Below are positions 24,743 through 34,318 of a DNA stretch of 60,010 nt, in pieces. Position 1 is the stretch's first letter. The number at the start of each line of letters is the position of its first letter. The position numbers and the translations under genes were made by a program. Below the pieces are notes generated by a model. The model did no database searches and was not told the origin of the DNA. It saw nothing but the letters and a program-made list of their open reading frames with translations. Origin of the DNA: Rhodovulum adriaticum (GTDB lineage Bacteria > Pseudomonadota > Alphaproteobacteria > Rhodobacterales > Rhodobacteraceae); assembly GCF_004345735.1 (NCBI RefSeq), contig NZ_SLXL01000015.1, positions 1-60,010 of the forward strand. The letters run 5' to 3'.

Positions 24743-24775
24743 TTCGTCACAGGGCAAAACGGGACTATAGTCCCG
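24743..24775 (+). promoter_or_regulatory. Probable ihfB promoter with a 16-bp palindrome over the -10
   Basis: CGGGACTATAGTCCCG (24760-24775) is a perfect 16-bp palindrome with TATAGT in the centre. A TTCGTC hexamer lies 17 bases upstream and the ihfB start is 47 bases downstream. The palindrome may be an operator or an extended symmetrical -10. Confidence 0.45.
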
Positions 24776-24821
24776 CACAATTCGCCGGGGCATAACTGGG
24801 TTAGAACAGGGACAGGGCGAC

Positions 24822-25100
24822 ATGATTCGATCCGAGTTGATCCAAAAGATTGCCGAAGAGCACCAGCTCCAGCTCAACCAGGCCGAGAGTGTGGTGAACA
24901 CCATCTTCGAAGAGATCATCGACGCCATGGCACATGGCGACCGGGTGGAACTGCGCGGCTTTGGCGCCTTCTCGGTCAAGAAGCGGGACGCGCGCACCGG
25001 GCGGAACCCGCGGACCGGCGAATCCGTCGAGGTCGAGGAAAAGCACGTTCCCTTCTTCAAGACTGGCAAGCTCCTGCGGGACCGCCTGAACGGAAAATAA
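24822..25100 (+). CDS. ihfB: Integration host factor subunit beta
   Basis: IHF-beta pairs with IHF-alpha to bend DNA at specific sites. The 92-residue protein has the HU/IHF signature [25 protein letters not shown] split across residues 45-69, with the intercalating Pro of the beta arm in RNPRTGE. The N-terminal [13 protein letters not shown] is typical of the beta chain. It follows rpsA and precedes lapA, the usual order. The promoter region carries a 16-bp palindrome. Confidence 0.95.
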   Translation: MIRSELIQKIAEEHQLQLNQAESVVNTIFEEIIDAMAHGDRVELRGFGAFSVKKRDARTGRNPRTGESVEVEEKHVPFFKTGKLLRDRLNGK

Positions 25101-25116
25101 AAGAGATACATCCAAA

Positions 25117-25482
25117 ATGCGCTACATCCGCCTTCTCTTCCTGCTCGCCCTCGCGATCTGTCTGGTCGTCGTCGCCATCGCCAACGGCACGCCGGTGACG
25201 CTGACCCTGCTGCCCGAAGAGCTTGCCACCTTTACGGGTGTTTCCCAGTCCGTCGAACTGCCGCTTTATGCCGTGGGCTTCGGTGGCGTGCTGACCGGGC
25301 TGCTGATCGGCTTTTTCTGGGAATGGGCGCGCGAGGGCAAATATCGGGCCACCGCCTCGCGGCAAAAGCGTGAAATGGCGCGGATGCAGCGCGAGCTGGA
25401 CAAGCTGAAGGCCGAGCAGCACCGCAACGAGGGCCGGGACGAGGTTCTGGCCCTGCTTGAAAAGGGCGGGTCGGCCAAGTAA
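25117..25482 (+). CDS. LapA-domain (DUF1049) inner-membrane protein
   Basis: The protein has 121 residues. Hydrophobic segments at about residues 5-24 and 49-70 (LYAVGFGGVLTGLLIGFFWEW) are followed by a cytoplasmic coiled coil (about 75-110, ATASRQKREMARMQRELDKLKAEQ). This is the layout of LapA/YciS proteins, which act with LapB in controlling LPS synthesis in gamma-proteobacteria. No LapB homologue is adjacent. It is 16 bases after ihfB and 9 before trpF. Confidence 0.88.
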   Translation: MRYIRLLFLLALAICLVVVAIANGTPVTLTLLPEELATFTGVSQSVELPLYAVGFGGVLTGLLIGFFWEWAREGKYRATASRQKREMARMQRELDKLKAEQHRNEGRDEVLALLEKGGSAK

Positions 25483-25491
25483 GGCCGCGCC

Positions 25492-26160
25492 ATGTCCGCT
25501 GACATCCGTATCAAGATCTGCGGCCTGCAAACGCCGGCCGTAGTCGCCTGCGCCGCACAACTGGGCGTAGCCTATATCGGGCTGGTCTTTTTCCCGAAAT
25601 CGCCCCGCCACCTGGGGATAGAGGCCGCGCGCGCCCTGGCGCTGGACGCCCCGCCGGGCCTGGCCAAGGTGGCGCTGACCGTGAACGCGGACGATGCGCA
25701 GTTGCAGGCGATGCTGGACCGCGTCCCGATCGACATGTTGCAACTGCACGGCACCGAACCGCCCGAGCGCGTCGCAGAGATCCGCGCCCGCTTTGGCCTG
25801 CCAGTGATGAAGGCCGTGGGCGTCGCCGATGCCGACGATCTGCCCGCGCTGGACACCTATGCAAAGGTCGCCGACCAGTTGCTGGTCGATGCCAAACCGC
25901 CGAAAGGGGCCGATCTGCCCGGCGGCAACGGGCTGGCCTTTGATTGGCGGCTGATCGCGAACCGTCGCTGGGCGGTGCCCTGGATGCTGGCCGGGGGGCT
26001 GACGCCGGAAAACGTAGCCCAGGCCATCGCGCTGACCGGCGCGCGACAGGTCGATGTGTCCTCTGGCGTCGAATCGGCGCCCGGGGTCAAGGATGAGGCA
26101 AGGATGGCCCGTTTCGTGGCCGCCGCACGGGGAGAGTCCGAAACATGCGCACCCTGCTGA
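25492..26160 (+). CDS. trpF: Phosphoribosylanthranilate isomerase
   Basis: TrpF isomerises phosphoribosylanthranilate in tryptophan synthesis. The 222-residue protein has the barrel N-terminus [12 protein letters not shown] with the catalytic Cys at about residue 9. It continues with [26 protein letters not shown], and [13 protein letters not shown] leading to [15 protein letters not shown], a phosphate-binding and product-binding signature. It overlaps the next small gene by 16 bases. trpB follows after two small genes. Confidence 0.95.
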   Translation: MSADIRIKICGLQTPAVVACAAQLGVAYIGLVFFPKSPRHLGIEAARALALDAPPGLAKVALTVNADDAQLQAMLDRVPIDMLQLHGTEPPERVAEIRARFGLPVMKAVGVADADDLPALDTYAKVADQLLVDAKPPKGADLPGGNGLAFDWRLIANRRWAVPWMLAGGLTPENVAQAIALTGARQVDVSSGVESAPGVKDEARMARFVAAARGESETCAPC

Positions 26161-26483
26161 CCCTGATCGTTCTGGTTGTCGGGCTGGCCCTGGCCGCCGC
26201 CTTTACCAAGCCGACAGAGCCCGATTTCACCGCCCAACTGGAAACCTGGCTGATGGCGCAGATCGACGCCGCCGAGATCGACAGCGAAACCGACCCGGCC
26301 CGCGCCGCGCTGTTGGCCGCGTGCAAGCTGGGCCGCAGCCAATGCGTGCAGGTGCTGCGCGCGATGATCGAAGTGGAGTACGAGGACCGCGTCCTGTATT
26401 CGCGGGCCACGGTGACCACCGGTCGCCAGGATCCGGCCATCTGCTACGGCCTGTTCACAAAGATCGTCTGCACGCGCCCCTGA
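26145..26483 (+). CDS. Small exported protein, DUF4359-like
   Basis: The protein has 112 residues. An N-terminal hydrophobic segment [20 protein letters not shown] is probably an uncleaved anchor or signal. The mature part begins [15 protein letters not shown] and ends with [23 protein letters not shown]. Three or four Cys could form disulphides. The TKPTEPDF start and CYGLFTKI ending resemble DUF4359, but I am not certain. It overlaps the trpF end by 16 bases and so is probably co-translated. The function is unknown. Confidence 0.7.
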   Translation: MRTLLTLIVLVVGLALAAAFTKPTEPDFTAQLETWLMAQIDAAEIDSETDPARAALLAACKLGRSQCVQVLRAMIEVEYEDRVLYSRATVTTGRQDPAICYGLFTKIVCTRP

Positions 26484-26540
26484 CCCCTTGCCGATACAGT
26501 TGGAGGCGGCTAGGCGCGTCCAAGCCACCGGAGTTTTTCA

Positions 26541-26774
26541 ATGGCCTTTGTGCGACATATCCAGAGAGATGATCGCGAGATCCGTTCGATTCATCCAACT
26601 CAGCTTGACTGTAAATACATCGTCCAAGACAAGGATGGACGGAAAGTCCTCCAACTGAATACCTACGGCTCTGAGGATCGTGACATCCCAGGAAAACTAA
26701 GCCAAACCCTGCAGTTCAGTGAAGGCTCCGCGAAAGAACTATACGAAATCCTAAAGCGGGAATTTGGATTCTAG
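26541..26774 (+). CDS. AT-richer small protein inserted ahead of trpB
   Basis: The protein has 77 residues, [20 protein letters not shown], with GGAG 7 bases before the ATG. Its codons use many A/T-ending forms (aaatac, gatcgt, ctaaag), unlike trpF and trpB on either side, which suggests recent acquisition. Visible features are [24 protein letters not shown], split around residues 21-44, and [22 protein letters not shown], at the C-terminal end. Similar small proteins occur scattered in bacteria, sometimes carrying a probably wrong formyltransferase label. The function is unknown. Confidence 0.75.
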   Translation: MAFVRHIQRDDREIRSIHPTQLDCKYIVQDKDGRKVLQLNTYGSEDRDIPGKLSQTLQFSEGSAKELYEILKREFGF

Positions 26775-26782
26775 GGGGCACC

Positions 26783-28012
26783 ATGGCCAACGATCTGTTC
26801 AACTCCTTCATGACCGGCCCGGACGACAAGGGCCGCTTCGGCGATTTTGGCGGGCGTTTCGTGTCGGAAACGCTGATGCCGCTGATCCTGGAGCTTGAGG
26901 CGCAATACGAACACGCCAAGACCGACCAAAGCTTCTGGGACGAGATGCACCACCTGTGGACGCACTACGTCGGCCGTCCCTCGCCCCTCTACTTCGCGGA
27001 ACGGATGACCGAGCGTCTGGGCGGGGCCAAGATCTATCTGAAACGTGACGAGCTGAACCACACCGGCGCGCACAAGATCAACAACGTGCTGGGCCAGTTG
27101 CTGCTGGCCCGCCGCATGGGCAAGACGCGGATCATCGCCGAAACCGGCGCCGGTCAGCACGGCGTCGCCACCGCCACGGTTTGCGCGAAATTCGGCATGA
27201 AATGCGTGGTCTACATGGGTGCCCATGATGTCGAACGGCAGAAACCCAACGTCTTCCGCATGCGCCTGCTGGGCGCCGAGGTGGTGCCGGTCACCTCTGG
27301 CCGCGGCACGCTGAAGGACGCGATGAACGACGCGCTGCGCGATTGGGTGACCAATGTGCGCGACACCTTCTACTGCATCGGCACGGTGGCGGGGCCGCAC
27401 CCCTACCCGGCCATGGTCCGCGATTTCCAGTCGATCATCGGCAAGGAAGCCCGTGAACAGATGATGGCCGCCGAGGGACGCCTGCCCGACACGCTGATCG
27501 CCGCCATCGGGGGCGGATCGAACGCGATGGGCCTGTTCTATCCCTTCCTCGACGACAAGGACGTCCGCATCATCGGGGTAGAGGCCGGCGGCCACGGCGT
27601 GGACATGAAGATGGAACATTGCGCCAGCCTGACCGGCGGGCGCCCCGGCGTGCTGCACGGCAACCGCACCTACCTGTTGCAGGACGAGGACGGGCAGATC
27701 CTTGAGGGGCACTCGATCTCGGCCGGGCTGGATTATCCCGGCATCGGCCCGGAACACGCCTGGCTGCACGACACCGGCCGCGCCGAATACGTTGCGATCA
27801 CCGATGCCGAGGCGCTGGAGGCGTTCCAGTTCTCCTGCGCGACCGAGGGCATCATTCCCGCGCTGGAACCCAGCCACGCCCTGGCCCATGTGATGAAGAT
27901 CGCGCCCGAGTTGCCCGCAGATCACATCCTCTGCATGAATATGTGCGGCCGTGGCGACAAGGATATCTTTGCCGTGGCGCGTCACCTGGGCGAGGAGATG
28001 GAGGGCGAATAA
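26783..28012 (+). CDS. trpB: Tryptophan synthase beta chain
   Basis: TrpB joins indole and serine with PLP. The 409-residue protein has the PLP lysine at Lys98 ([15 protein letters not shown]), the phosphate-binding loop GGGSNAMG at about residues 248-255, and [13 protein letters not shown] at about 128-140. The N-terminal stretch [14 protein letters not shown] is typical. trpA is not in the window; alphaproteobacteria often have trpF-trpB-trpA, and here a minus-strand gene follows instead. An AT-rich small gene sits 8 bases upstream. Confidence 0.97.
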   Translation: MANDLFNSFMTGPDDKGRFGDFGGRFVSETLMPLILELEAQYEHAKTDQSFWDEMHHLWTHYVGRPSPLYFAERMTERLGGAKIYLKRDELNHTGAHKINNVLGQLLLARRMGKTRIIAETGAGQHGVATATVCAKFGMKCVVYMGAHDVERQKPNVFRMRLLGAEVVPVTSGRGTLKDAMNDALRDWVTNVRDTFYCIGTVAGPHPYPAMVRDFQSIIGKEAREQMMAAEGRLPDTLIAAIGGGSNAMGLFYPFLDDKDVRIIGVEAGGHGVDMKMEHCASLTGGRPGVLHGNRTYLLQDEDGQILEGHSISAGLDYPGIGPEHAWLHDTGRAEYVAITDAEALEAFQFSCATEGIIPALEPSHALAHVMKIAPELPADHILCMNMCGRGDKDIFAVARHLGEEMEGE

Positions 28013-28028
28013 CGCCCTCCCTGACCGC

Positions 28029-28394
28029 TTACAGCGCGTAACGCTCCAGAATCTCCAACGGCACGATCCGGCAGGCGGCCTGGTGCGTGGCCGCCAGATC
28101 CACCTGCGGCGCGCAGCCCTCGTCATGGGCCTGCAGGAACCGCGCCGCGCACAGGCACCAGCGATCCCCCGGCTTCAGCCCCGCGAAACCGTATTCTGGG
28201 CGCGGGGTGGACAGGTCGTTGCCGACATAGGCCGAATAGGCCAGGAATTCCGCCGTCATCACCGCGCAGACGGTATGGCTGCCCGCATCTTCCGGCCCGG
28301 TGTCGCAGCAACCGTTGCGATAGAATCCGGTCATCGGCGCGGTGGAACAGGGTTTCAGTGGTTCCCCGTGAACGTTCAGCGACGGGACAGGCAT
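28029..28394 (-). CDS. DUF2237 family protein
   Basis: The protein has 121 residues and starts MPVPSLNVHGEPLKPCS at ATG 28394 behind AGGAGG; the frame stays open upstream without a better start. Motifs are MTGFYRNGCCDTGPEDAGSHTVCAVMT split over residues 21-47, EFLAYSAYVGNDLSTPRP, and LKPGDRWCLCAARFLQA, which together mark DUF2237. Five or six conserved Cys suggest metal or disulphide roles. The function is unknown. It is 11 bases after pth on the same strand. Confidence 0.85.
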   Translation of the reverse strand: MPVPSLNVHGEPLKPCSTAPMTGFYRNGCCDTGPEDAGSHTVCAVMTAEFLAYSAYVGNDLSTPRPEYGFAGLKPGDRWCLCAARFLQAHDEGCAPQVDLAATHQAACRIVPLEILERYAL

Positions 28395-28405
28395 AGGCAC
28401 TCCTC

Positions 28406-29089
28406 CTACCGGAATCGGTCGACCAGCTTTTCCAGGGGCGTTCGGGTGTCCTGCTGCGGCTCCTCGGCCCTGGCGGGTTTCGCGGGGGCCTCGGCCTTGG
28501 CCGCGCCGCCGGAACTGCGCGGCGGCGCCACCCGCAATCCCACCGCGTTGGAAAACCCAGCGGCGTCGCCCTCGGCCAGGGGCACCGCCCCGTCGGAAAT
28601 CCCGCGCATCAGATCGTCCAGCCAATCGCGGTCGGCCTTTGCGAAATCGCTCAGCACATAGCCGGACACCCGATCCTTGTGGCCGGGATGCCCGATCCCC
28701 AGCCGCACCCGGCCATAGTCGGCCCCCAGATGCGCATGGATCGACCGCAGGCCGTTATGACCCGCATGCCCGCCGCCCTGCTTCACCCGGCATTTGCCCG
28801 GCGCAAGGTCCAGCTCGTCGTGGAACACCACCACATCGCCCGCCTCCAGCTTGAAGAACTGCACCGCCGCGGCCACGCAATCCCCGGATCGGTTCATGTA
28901 GGTCTCGGGCTTCAACAGCACCACTTTTTCGCGGCCCAGCCGCCCCTCGGCCATCTGGCCCTGAAACTTGGCCCGCCACGGCGTGAATCCGTGATCGGCG
29001 GCAATCCGATCCACCGCCATGAAACCGATATTGTGCCGGTTGCCCGCGTATTTCGCGCCGGGATTGCCCAGCCCCACGAAGAGACGCAT
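28406..29089 (-). CDS. pth: Peptidyl-tRNA hydrolase
   Basis: Pth releases tRNA from peptidyl-tRNAs dropped by ribosomes. I start at ATG 29089 ([16 protein letters not shown], 227 residues). Signature elements are [20 protein letters not shown] (catalytic His at residue 20), [33 protein letters not shown] and [10 protein letters not shown]-terminal extension of about 45 residues, rich in Ala, Pro and Lys ([17 protein letters not shown]), goes beyond the usual 190 residues. The extension is common in this order of bacteria and is probably disordered. Confidence 0.94.
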   Translation of the reverse strand: MRLFVGLGNPGAKYAGNRHNIGFMAVDRIAADHGFTPWRAKFQGQMAEGRLGREKVVLLKPETYMNRSGDCVAAAVQFFKLEAGDVVVFHDELDLAPGKCRVKQGGGHAGHNGLRSIHAHLGADYGRVRLGIGHPGHKDRVSGYVLSDFAKADRDWLDDLMRGISDGAVPLAEGDAAGFSNAVGLRVAPPRSSGGAAKAEAPAKPARAEEPQQDTRTPLEKLVDRFR

Positions 29090-29178
29090 TCGTGATGTCC
29101 TCGCGCTTGCAGTTTGCGCCTTGATGCCCTGAACTGCCCCGAAAAACCAGTCTTGCACCACAAAAGGAAGGGATCGCG

Positions 29179-29490
29179 ATGTACCTGACAATGAACCGGT
29201 TCAAGGTGGCCCCCGGCCACGAAGAGGCGTTCGAGGCGATGTGGAAGAACCGCGACAGCCACCTGGAAACGGTGCCCGGCTTCGTCTCTTTCCATCTTCT
29301 CAAGGGGCCGGAAAAAGACGGCTACACGCTCTACGCCTCGCATACCTTCTGGGAAAGCGAGGCCGCCTTTACCGCCTGGACCAAATCAGAGGCCTTCCGC
29401 GCCGCCCACAAAGAGGCCAAGGGCGCCTCGGACATGTATCTGGACGCCCCCGAACTGGAACTGTTCGACTCGGTCCAGTCGATGGGTTGA
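29179..29490 (+). CDS. ABM-domain protein, heme-degrading monooxygenase-like
   Basis: The protein has 103 residues in the compact ferredoxin-like ABM fold. [21 protein letters not shown] is followed by [29 protein letters not shown] and FRAAHKEA. The pattern NRFKV..G.E..FE..W..R and a central His (HTFW or AAHK) recalls IsdG/HmoA-type heme oxygenases and related antibiotic-biosynthesis monooxygenases. Which substrate it uses cannot be told from sequence. It is transcribed opposite to pth and followed 10 bases later by the repeated 3'-end element. Confidence 0.75.
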   Translation: MYLTMNRFKVAPGHEEAFEAMWKNRDSHLETVPGFVSFHLLKGPEKDGYTLYASHTFWESEAAFTAWTKSEAFRAAHKEAKGASDMYLDAPELELFDSVQSMG

Positions 29491-29500
29491 GGGCACACCG

Positions 29501-29527
29501 CCCCCTTCTTCTTGGCAAAAATACTCA
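29501..29527 (+). repeat. 3'-end element, copy 2 (after the ABM gene)
   Basis: CCCCCTTCTTCTTGG, then CAA, then AAATACTC, starting 10 bases after the stop at 29490, in the sense direction. It matches copies at 19536 and 44109. The upstream bases GCACACCG also resemble copy 1 (GCACCGT). Confidence 0.8.
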
Positions 29528-29573
29528 TGGCCCCACGCGTGGGGCCGGGCGCCAGCTGGGGGCAAGGGCGCAT

Positions 29574-29601
29574 AAAAAACGGGGCCCCGCAGGGCCCCGT
29601 T
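29574..29601 (-). terminator. Intrinsic terminator for rplY
   Basis: On the minus strand AACGGGGCCC and GGGCCCCGTT form a perfect 10-bp stem with loop TGCG, followed by TTTTTATG. It lies 25 bases past the rplY stop. Confidence 0.85.
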
Positions 29602-29626
29602 CGGATCGGCACGCGATGGGCGGGGA

Positions 29627-30256
29627 TTACTCCTCGCCGCCCTCTTCGCCTTCGTCCTCTTCTCCGTCATCCGAGGCACGCAGCCCCGACGGGGCCGAGA
29701 TGTTGGCGATCACGAAATCGCGGTCGGTAATCATCGGACGGGTGCCCTGGGGCAGATCGACATCCGAGATGTGCACGATGTCGTTGATGTCCAGGCCGGA
29801 CACGTCGACGGTGATCTTTTCCGGGATATCGCCGGCGGTCACCTTCAGTTCCACCTCGGGGCGGACCACGGTCAGCACGCCGCCACGCTTCAGGCCCGGC
29901 GACTGTTCTTCGCCCACGAATTCCACGGGGATGAACAGGTTGATCCGCGAGGTGCGGCGCAGGCGCATCAGGTCGACGTGGATCGGCAGATCCTTGACCA
30001 CGTCACGCTGCACGCCGCGGCAGATCACGCGCACGTCCTCTTGGCCCTCGACCTTGAGGTTGAACAGCGTGGACAGGAACCGACCGGCCTTCAGGCGCTT
30101 GATCAGTTCGTTGTATTTCAGGTCGATCGGCAGCGGATCGGCGCCGCCACCATAAACGATGCCCGGAACGAGATTGTCGCGGCGCGACTGACGAGCGGCC
30201 CCCTTGCCTGTCCCCGTCCGTTCCGTGGCGTGAAGATCAGGGATCTCACCAGCCAT
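29627..30256 (-). CDS. rplY: 50S ribosomal protein L25/general stress protein Ctc
   Basis: L25 binds 5S rRNA. I start at ATG 30256 ([19 protein letters not shown], 209 residues), with AGGAG 8 bases upstream. The N-terminal L25 domain (about 1-95) contains [20 protein letters not shown] split over residues 13-32 and [13 protein letters not shown]5-like C-terminal domain (about 100-190) contains [14 protein letters not shown] and [16 protein letters not shown]. An acidic tail ends [14 protein letters not shown]. This long two-domain form is typical of alphaproteobacteria. It has its own terminator. Confidence 0.95.
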   Translation of the reverse strand: MAGEIPDLHATERTGTGKGAARQSRRDNLVPGIVYGGGADPLPIDLKYNELIKRLKAGRFLSTLFNLKVEGQEDVRVICRGVQRDVVKDLPIHVDLMRLRRTSRINLFIPVEFVGEEQSPGLKRGGVLTVVRPEVELKVTAGDIPEKITVDVSGLDINDIVHISDVDLPQGTRPMITDRDFVIANISAPSGLRASDDGEEDEGEEGGEE

Positions 30257-30339
30257 GTTTCGGTCTCCTAGATTAAAGGGCATCCTCCAAGGGTGTATGC
30301 CCGGATGAAGCCGTGCCCTTAACCGAGACTCGCCACGAT

Positions 30340-30375
30340 GGAAAGGGCAAAAGGGCCGCTCAGGCCCATTTGCCC
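30340..30375 (-). terminator. Hairpin terminator overlapping the lldD stop codon
   Basis: On the minus strand GGGCAAATGGGCC and GGCCCTTTTGCCC pair 12 of 13 bases around loop TGAGC, followed by TTTCC. The TGA stop of lldD is inside the loop, so terminator and gene end overlap. Confidence 0.6.
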
Positions 30376-31523
30376 TCGAAATCCTCGGGCACCAGCAGGA
30401 TGTCGCGGGTCAGCCCCTCGATGGACTTGCGCCCGCACAGCGCCATGGTGGTGTCCAGCTCCTTGTGGATGACCTCCAGCGCGCGGGTCACGCCCGCCTC
30501 TCCCATGGCGCCCAGCCCATAGATGTAGGCGCGGCCGATATAGGTGCCCTTGGCCCCCAGGGCCAGCGCCTTCAGCACGTCCTGGCCCGACCGGATGCCA
30601 CTGTCGAAATGCACCTCGATCTGGTCGCCCACGGCCCGCACGATAGAGGGCAGTGCCCGGATCGCCGACAGCGCGCCATCCAGTTGCCGCCCGCCATGGT
30701 TGGACACGACGATCGCATCGGCGCCCACGTCCAGCGCGCGGCGGGCGTCCTCGGCATCCAGAATGCCCTTGAGGATCAGCTTGCCGCCCCATTGTTCCTT
30801 CAGCTTCCTGACCTTTTCCCAGTCCAGGCTGGGGTCGAACTGTTCCGCCGTCCAGGTCATCAGGCTGGAGGCATCGGTCACCCCCTTGGCGTGGCCGATG
30901 ATATTGCCGAAGAAGCGGCGTTTCGTGCCCAACATGCCCAGGCCCCAGCCCCATTTGGTCGCCAGGTTGGCCATCGTGGGCAGGGTCAGTTTCGGCGGGG
31001 CGGACAGGCCGTTTTTCAGATCCCTGTGCCGCTGGCCCAGGATCTGCAAATCCAGCGTCAGCACCAGCGCGGAACAATTCGCATCCTTGGCCCGCTGGAT
31101 GATGTTGGCGACGTATTCCTCGTCGCGCATCACGTAAAGCTGGAACCAGAAGGGTTTTGTCGTGTGCGCGGCGACATCCTCGATCGAACAGATCGACATG
31201 GTGGACAGGGTAAAGGGCACCCCGAATTTTTCCGCCGCGCGCGCGGCCTTGATCTCGCCATCGGCGGCGTTCATCCCGGTCAGCCCCACGGGGGCCAGCG
31301 CCACGGGCATTGCTACGTCCTGCCCGATCATCCGCGACGCGGTGGACCGCCCCTCCATATCCACGGCAACGCGCTGGCGCAGGCGGATATCGGCGAAATC
31401 GGTGGTGTTCTCGCGAAAGGTCTGCTGCGTCCAGCTGCCGGTTTCGCAGTAGTCGTAGAACATCCGGGGCACGCGGCGCTGGTACAGGCGGCGCAGATCT
31501 TCGATTTCGGTGATAACGGGCAT
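30360..31523 (-). CDS. lldD: L-lactate dehydrogenase (FMN-dependent alpha-hydroxy-acid oxidase family)
   Basis: The enzyme oxidises L-lactate to pyruvate and feeds electrons to the respiratory chain. The 387-residue protein starts [19 protein letters not shown] at ATG 31523 with AGGAG upstream. Family features are the [10 protein letters not shown] start, FMN-binding [47 protein letters not shown] and the catalytic [12 protein letters not shown], then [20 protein letters not shown]. Related glycolate or mandelate oxidases share these, so substrate assignment is probable, not certain. No lactate permease is adjacent. Confidence 0.88.
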   Translation of the reverse strand: MPVITEIEDLRRLYQRRVPRMFYDYCETGSWTQQTFRENTTDFADIRLRQRVAVDMEGRSTASRMIGQDVAMPVALAPVGLTGMNAADGEIKAARAAEKFGVPFTLSTMSICSIEDVAAHTTKPFWFQLYVMRDEEYVANIIQRAKDANCSALVLTLDLQILGQRHRDLKNGLSAPPKLTLPTMANLATKWGWGLGMLGTKRRFFGNIIGHAKGVTDASSLMTWTAEQFDPSLDWEKVRKLKEQWGGKLILKGILDAEDARRALDVGADAIVVSNHGGRQLDGALSAIRALPSIVRAVGDQIEVHFDSGIRSGQDVLKALALGAKGTYIGRAYIYGLGAMGEAGVTRALEVIHKELDTTMALCGRKSIEGLTRDILLVPEDFEGKWA

Positions 31524-31604
31524 GGGGCAGGCTCCTGCGAGTGGTAAAGGGGAATTACCAATCGCAGCAAGCGGCCGCAACGCCCATTCCCGCGCGCGCC
31601 CGGA

Positions 31605-31838
31605 TCATTTGCCGTCGGTCGCGTCCGTCTTCAGGAAATCGTAATCCACCACCTGGCAGGTATTCCCGCTGGCACAGCCGCCGCAACTGGAACAGGCGGG
31701 GGCCGCGCCCCGGCGCCGGCGCAGCATGCCGCGAAACAGAAAGGCCAGCGCCAGCCCAACGGCCAGGGCGATCAGGCCGATTTCATACCCGGCCAGGCTG
31801 GTTTCCGCCGCCAGATCGATCTGCGGGGTCTCGGTCAT
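31605..31838 (-). CDS. FeoB-associated Cys-rich membrane protein
   Basis: The protein has 77 residues. One hydrophobic helix (about 20-38, IGLIALAVGLALAFLFRGML) is followed by a basic stretch RRRR and a Cys-rich segment ACSSCGGCASGNTCQ (about residues 48-62). It overlaps the end of feoB by 4 bases (ATGA). It matches the FeoB-associated family that accompanies ferrous-iron permeases, and the Cys cluster might bind iron or a cluster on the cytoplasmic side. It is the last gene of the five-gene operon. Confidence 0.88.
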   Translation of the reverse strand: MTETPQIDLAAETSLAGYEIGLIALAVGLALAFLFRGMLRRRRGAAPACSSCGGCASGNTCQVVDYDFLKTDATDGK

Positions 31839-34318
31839 GGGCTTTCCTCCCTTGCCGCCTGCCCGGGCAGCCGTAGCCAGGGCTTGGGCAACGCCACCAC
31901 CAGCAGCGCCCCCAGCCCCAGCAGGTAGATCGCGGTCATCGTTTGCAGCCCCGTCAGGTGCAGCGCACTACCCGCCGTGAATACCGCGCTGGCCACGCCC
32001 AGCCCCAGGGCCGTCGGGAAGATGATGGAAAAGGCCATCCAGCGATAGCTGTCAGTCTGCACGCGCACCATGATCACGGTGGCCAGGCAGGGCGGGTAAA
32101 GCGCAAAGAACAGCATCAGCGCGACAGCCGACAGCGCGGTGCGCCCCTCGGCGGCCTGCTCGGTGCCCATGCGTTCCTCCAGCGTCTGGTTCTGCCCGTC
32201 ATCCTGATCGAACAGCACGCCCAGCGTCGCGACCGAACTTTCCCGCGCCGCGAAAGAGGCCAGAAGCGCGACGTTGATCTTCCAGTCGAAATCCGCGAAC
32301 TGCGTCACCGGCTCCAGGCTGCGGCCGATCATGCCCAGGAAACTGGACTCGATCTTGTCCGAGCGCATCTCGCGGCGCAGGGTCGTGCGGGTGCTGGCCA
32401 GCGTCCGCAGGGCGCGCGCCGCGGCCTTGTCATCGGCCTCGCGCGAGCGGAGCATGAAGGGCGCGAACGCGGGGTGGCGTTCGGCAATGCGTTCGTCGAT
32501 AGCCTCGGCCGCCGCCCGCCCGCCCGCGTTCAAACGCGCGGACTTGTAGCCGGTGTAGACATTGACCAGATCGATCAGCGCCGCCTGGTCGGGCACGGCG
32601 GCACGGTGCGGGTTGCCCGCCAGATCGTCATAGAACTGCGTGATCGCCGCCTCTGCCCGATCCTGATAGGCAATCTGACGCTCGGCCGGCACGCCGGGGA
32701 ATTGCAGCAGCACGTAGATTACCACGGCGATCGCGACGACCACGGTGCCCACCTTCTTGATATACAGCCATGTCCGGTCAAAGGCGCGCTGCGCCACGCC
32801 GCGCAGGGTCGGCAGGTGGTAGTTGGGCAACTCCATCACGAAGGGGGCGGTTTCATGCCCGCGCAGCACCGATGTCGTCAGCAGCTTGGCCACCAGCAAC
32901 GCCGCAATCACCGTGATCGTGGACAGGTAGAACAGCATCAGCCCCTTGGCATCGGGGAAGTAGATGTTGATCAGCAGGGTATAAAGCGGGATCTTGGCCA
33001 TGCAGTTCATGAACGGCACGGTCAGGATCGTGGCCATTCGCGCCCGGTGATCGGGAATACCCTTGGTCGCCATCACGCCGGGCACCGCACAGCCGCCCGC
33101 GAACACCCCGGCCAGGATAAAGGGCAGCGTGGACTGCCCGTGCAGCCCGAACCTGTTCAGAATGCGATCCAGAATGAAGGCGATCCGCGCCATATAGCCC
33201 GAATCCTCCAGGATCGCGATCAGCGCGAACAGGATCAGGAAGATCGGCACATAGTTCAGCAGCGTGTTGGCGGAATCCACCATCCACAGCCCCAGCGACC
33301 GAATTTGCGGGTCCACCAGGAACCCCGCATCGGGCAGCACCCCCGCAGCCAGATTGCGAAAGCCCGCCAGGATCGGCCAGGTGACCTTGGTCAGTTCATA
33401 GCCCTGAACGATGGACAGCTGGTAGATCGCCCAGACCGTCGCCATCAGAAAGACCGGCGCCAGCCAGCGGTTCAGCAGAAAGCGGTCGATCCGTTCCGAG
33501 ATCGGCACATGGTCTGCCTTGGTATTGGTGATGCAGGTCGCAACGATGTCGGCGGCCAGCCCGTCGCGGGCACGGGCGATGCGGTCTGCGGCACTTTCCT
33601 GTCCGGGCGCGGCGGCCCGCAGGCGGTGCGCCCGGTCCAGGATCGGATGGGGGTTGTCCAGCCGTTCGGTCAGCAGCCGCTCGGCCTCGCTGTCATCCTC
33701 CAGCAGCTTGACCGCCAGCCACCGGGCCGAGACATCCCGCAGCGCCGGTTCGTCGGCCAGCAGCGCCTGCAAGTCCTCAACGGCCGGTTCCAGCGGCCCG
33801 TAATTCAGCGTGGCAGGCTGGGTGTGGCGGGCCTGTGCGATCGCATCGCGCAGAATCTCGCCGCCCTGCCCCTTGCGGCCGATGACGGGGATGATCGGGA
33901 CGCACAACCGGCGTTCCAGTGCCGCCAGGTCGATCTCCAGCCCGCGCGACTCGGCCACGTCCATCATGTTCAGCGCGACGATGACCGGCACGCCCATTTC
34001 CAGCAGCTGAAAGGTCAGCGGCAAGCCCCGGCGCAGGTTCGAGGCGTCCAGCACGTTGACGACGACATCGGGCCCATCGTCCAGCAGGAATTCGCGCGCG
34101 ACGCGTTCCTCGGGCGAATAAGAGGTCAGCGAATAGCAGCCGGGCAGGTCCACCACTTCGACTGTCTGGCCCGCATGGGTGTAGCGGCCCGATTTCTTGT
34201 CGACGGTGACCCCGGGATAGTTGGCGATGTGCTGCGTCAGCCCAGTCAGCAGATTGAACAGCGTGGATTTGCCTGCGTTCTGTTGCCCGGCAAGCGCGAC
34301 AAGGCGGCGGTCAGACAT
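31835..34318 (-). CDS. feoB: Ferrous iron permease FeoB
   Basis: FeoB imports Fe(II) across the inner membrane. The 827-residue protein has an N-terminal G domain: P-loop AGQQNAGKSTLFN at residues 10-22, switch and G3 DLPGCYSL, G4 ALNMMD. A GDI-like helical part (about 165-275) precedes the multi-pass membrane part, which contains two Gate motifs (GCAVPGVMATKGI and FAARESSVATLGVLFDQ). An unusually long soluble segment between membrane halves (about 565-660, KSARLNAGGRAAAEAID) resembles the long alphaproteobacterial and gamma FeoB form. It overlaps feoA by 8 bases. Confidence 0.96.
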   Translation of the reverse strand: MSDRRLVALAGQQNAGKSTLFNLLTGLTQHIANYPGVTVDKKSGRYTHAGQTVEVVDLPGCYSLTSYSPEERVAREFLLDDGPDVVVNVLDASNLRRGLPLTFQLLEMGVPVIVALNMMDVAESRGLEIDLAALERRLCVPIIPVIGRKGQGGEILRDAIAQARHTQPATLNYGPLEPAVEDLQALLADEPALRDVSARWLAVKLLEDDSEAERLLTERLDNPHPILDRAHRLRAAAPGQESAADRIARARDGLAADIVATCITNTKADHVPISERIDRFLLNRWLAPVFLMATVWAIYQLSIVQGYELTKVTWPILAGFRNLAAGVLPDAGFLVDPQIRSLGLWMVDSANTLLNYVPIFLILFALIAILEDSGYMARIAFILDRILNRFGLHGQSTLPFILAGVFAGGCAVPGVMATKGIPDHRARMATILTVPFMNCMAKIPLYTLLINIYFPDAKGLMLFYLSTITVIAALLVAKLLTTSVLRGHETAPFVMELPNYHLPTLRGVAQRAFDRTWLYIKKVGTVVVAIAVVIYVLLQFPGVPAERQIAYQDRAEAAITQFYDDLAGNPHRAAVPDQAALIDLVNVYTGYKSARLNAGGRAAAEAIDERIAERHPAFAPFMLRSREADDKAAARALRTLASTRTTLRREMRSDKIESSFLGMIGRSLEPVTQFADFDWKINVALLASFAARESSVATLGVLFDQDDGQNQTLEERMGTEQAAEGRTALSAVALMLFFALYPPCLATVIMVRVQTDSYRWMAFSIIFPTALGLGVASAVFTAGSALHLTGLQTMTAIYLLGLGALLVVALPKPWLRLPGQAAREESP

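Noticed and set aside
22834-24780. A 648-residue open frame on the minus strand
   Set aside because: It is antisense to rpsA and ends in unrelated intergenic DNA; its composition is unlike any real protein.
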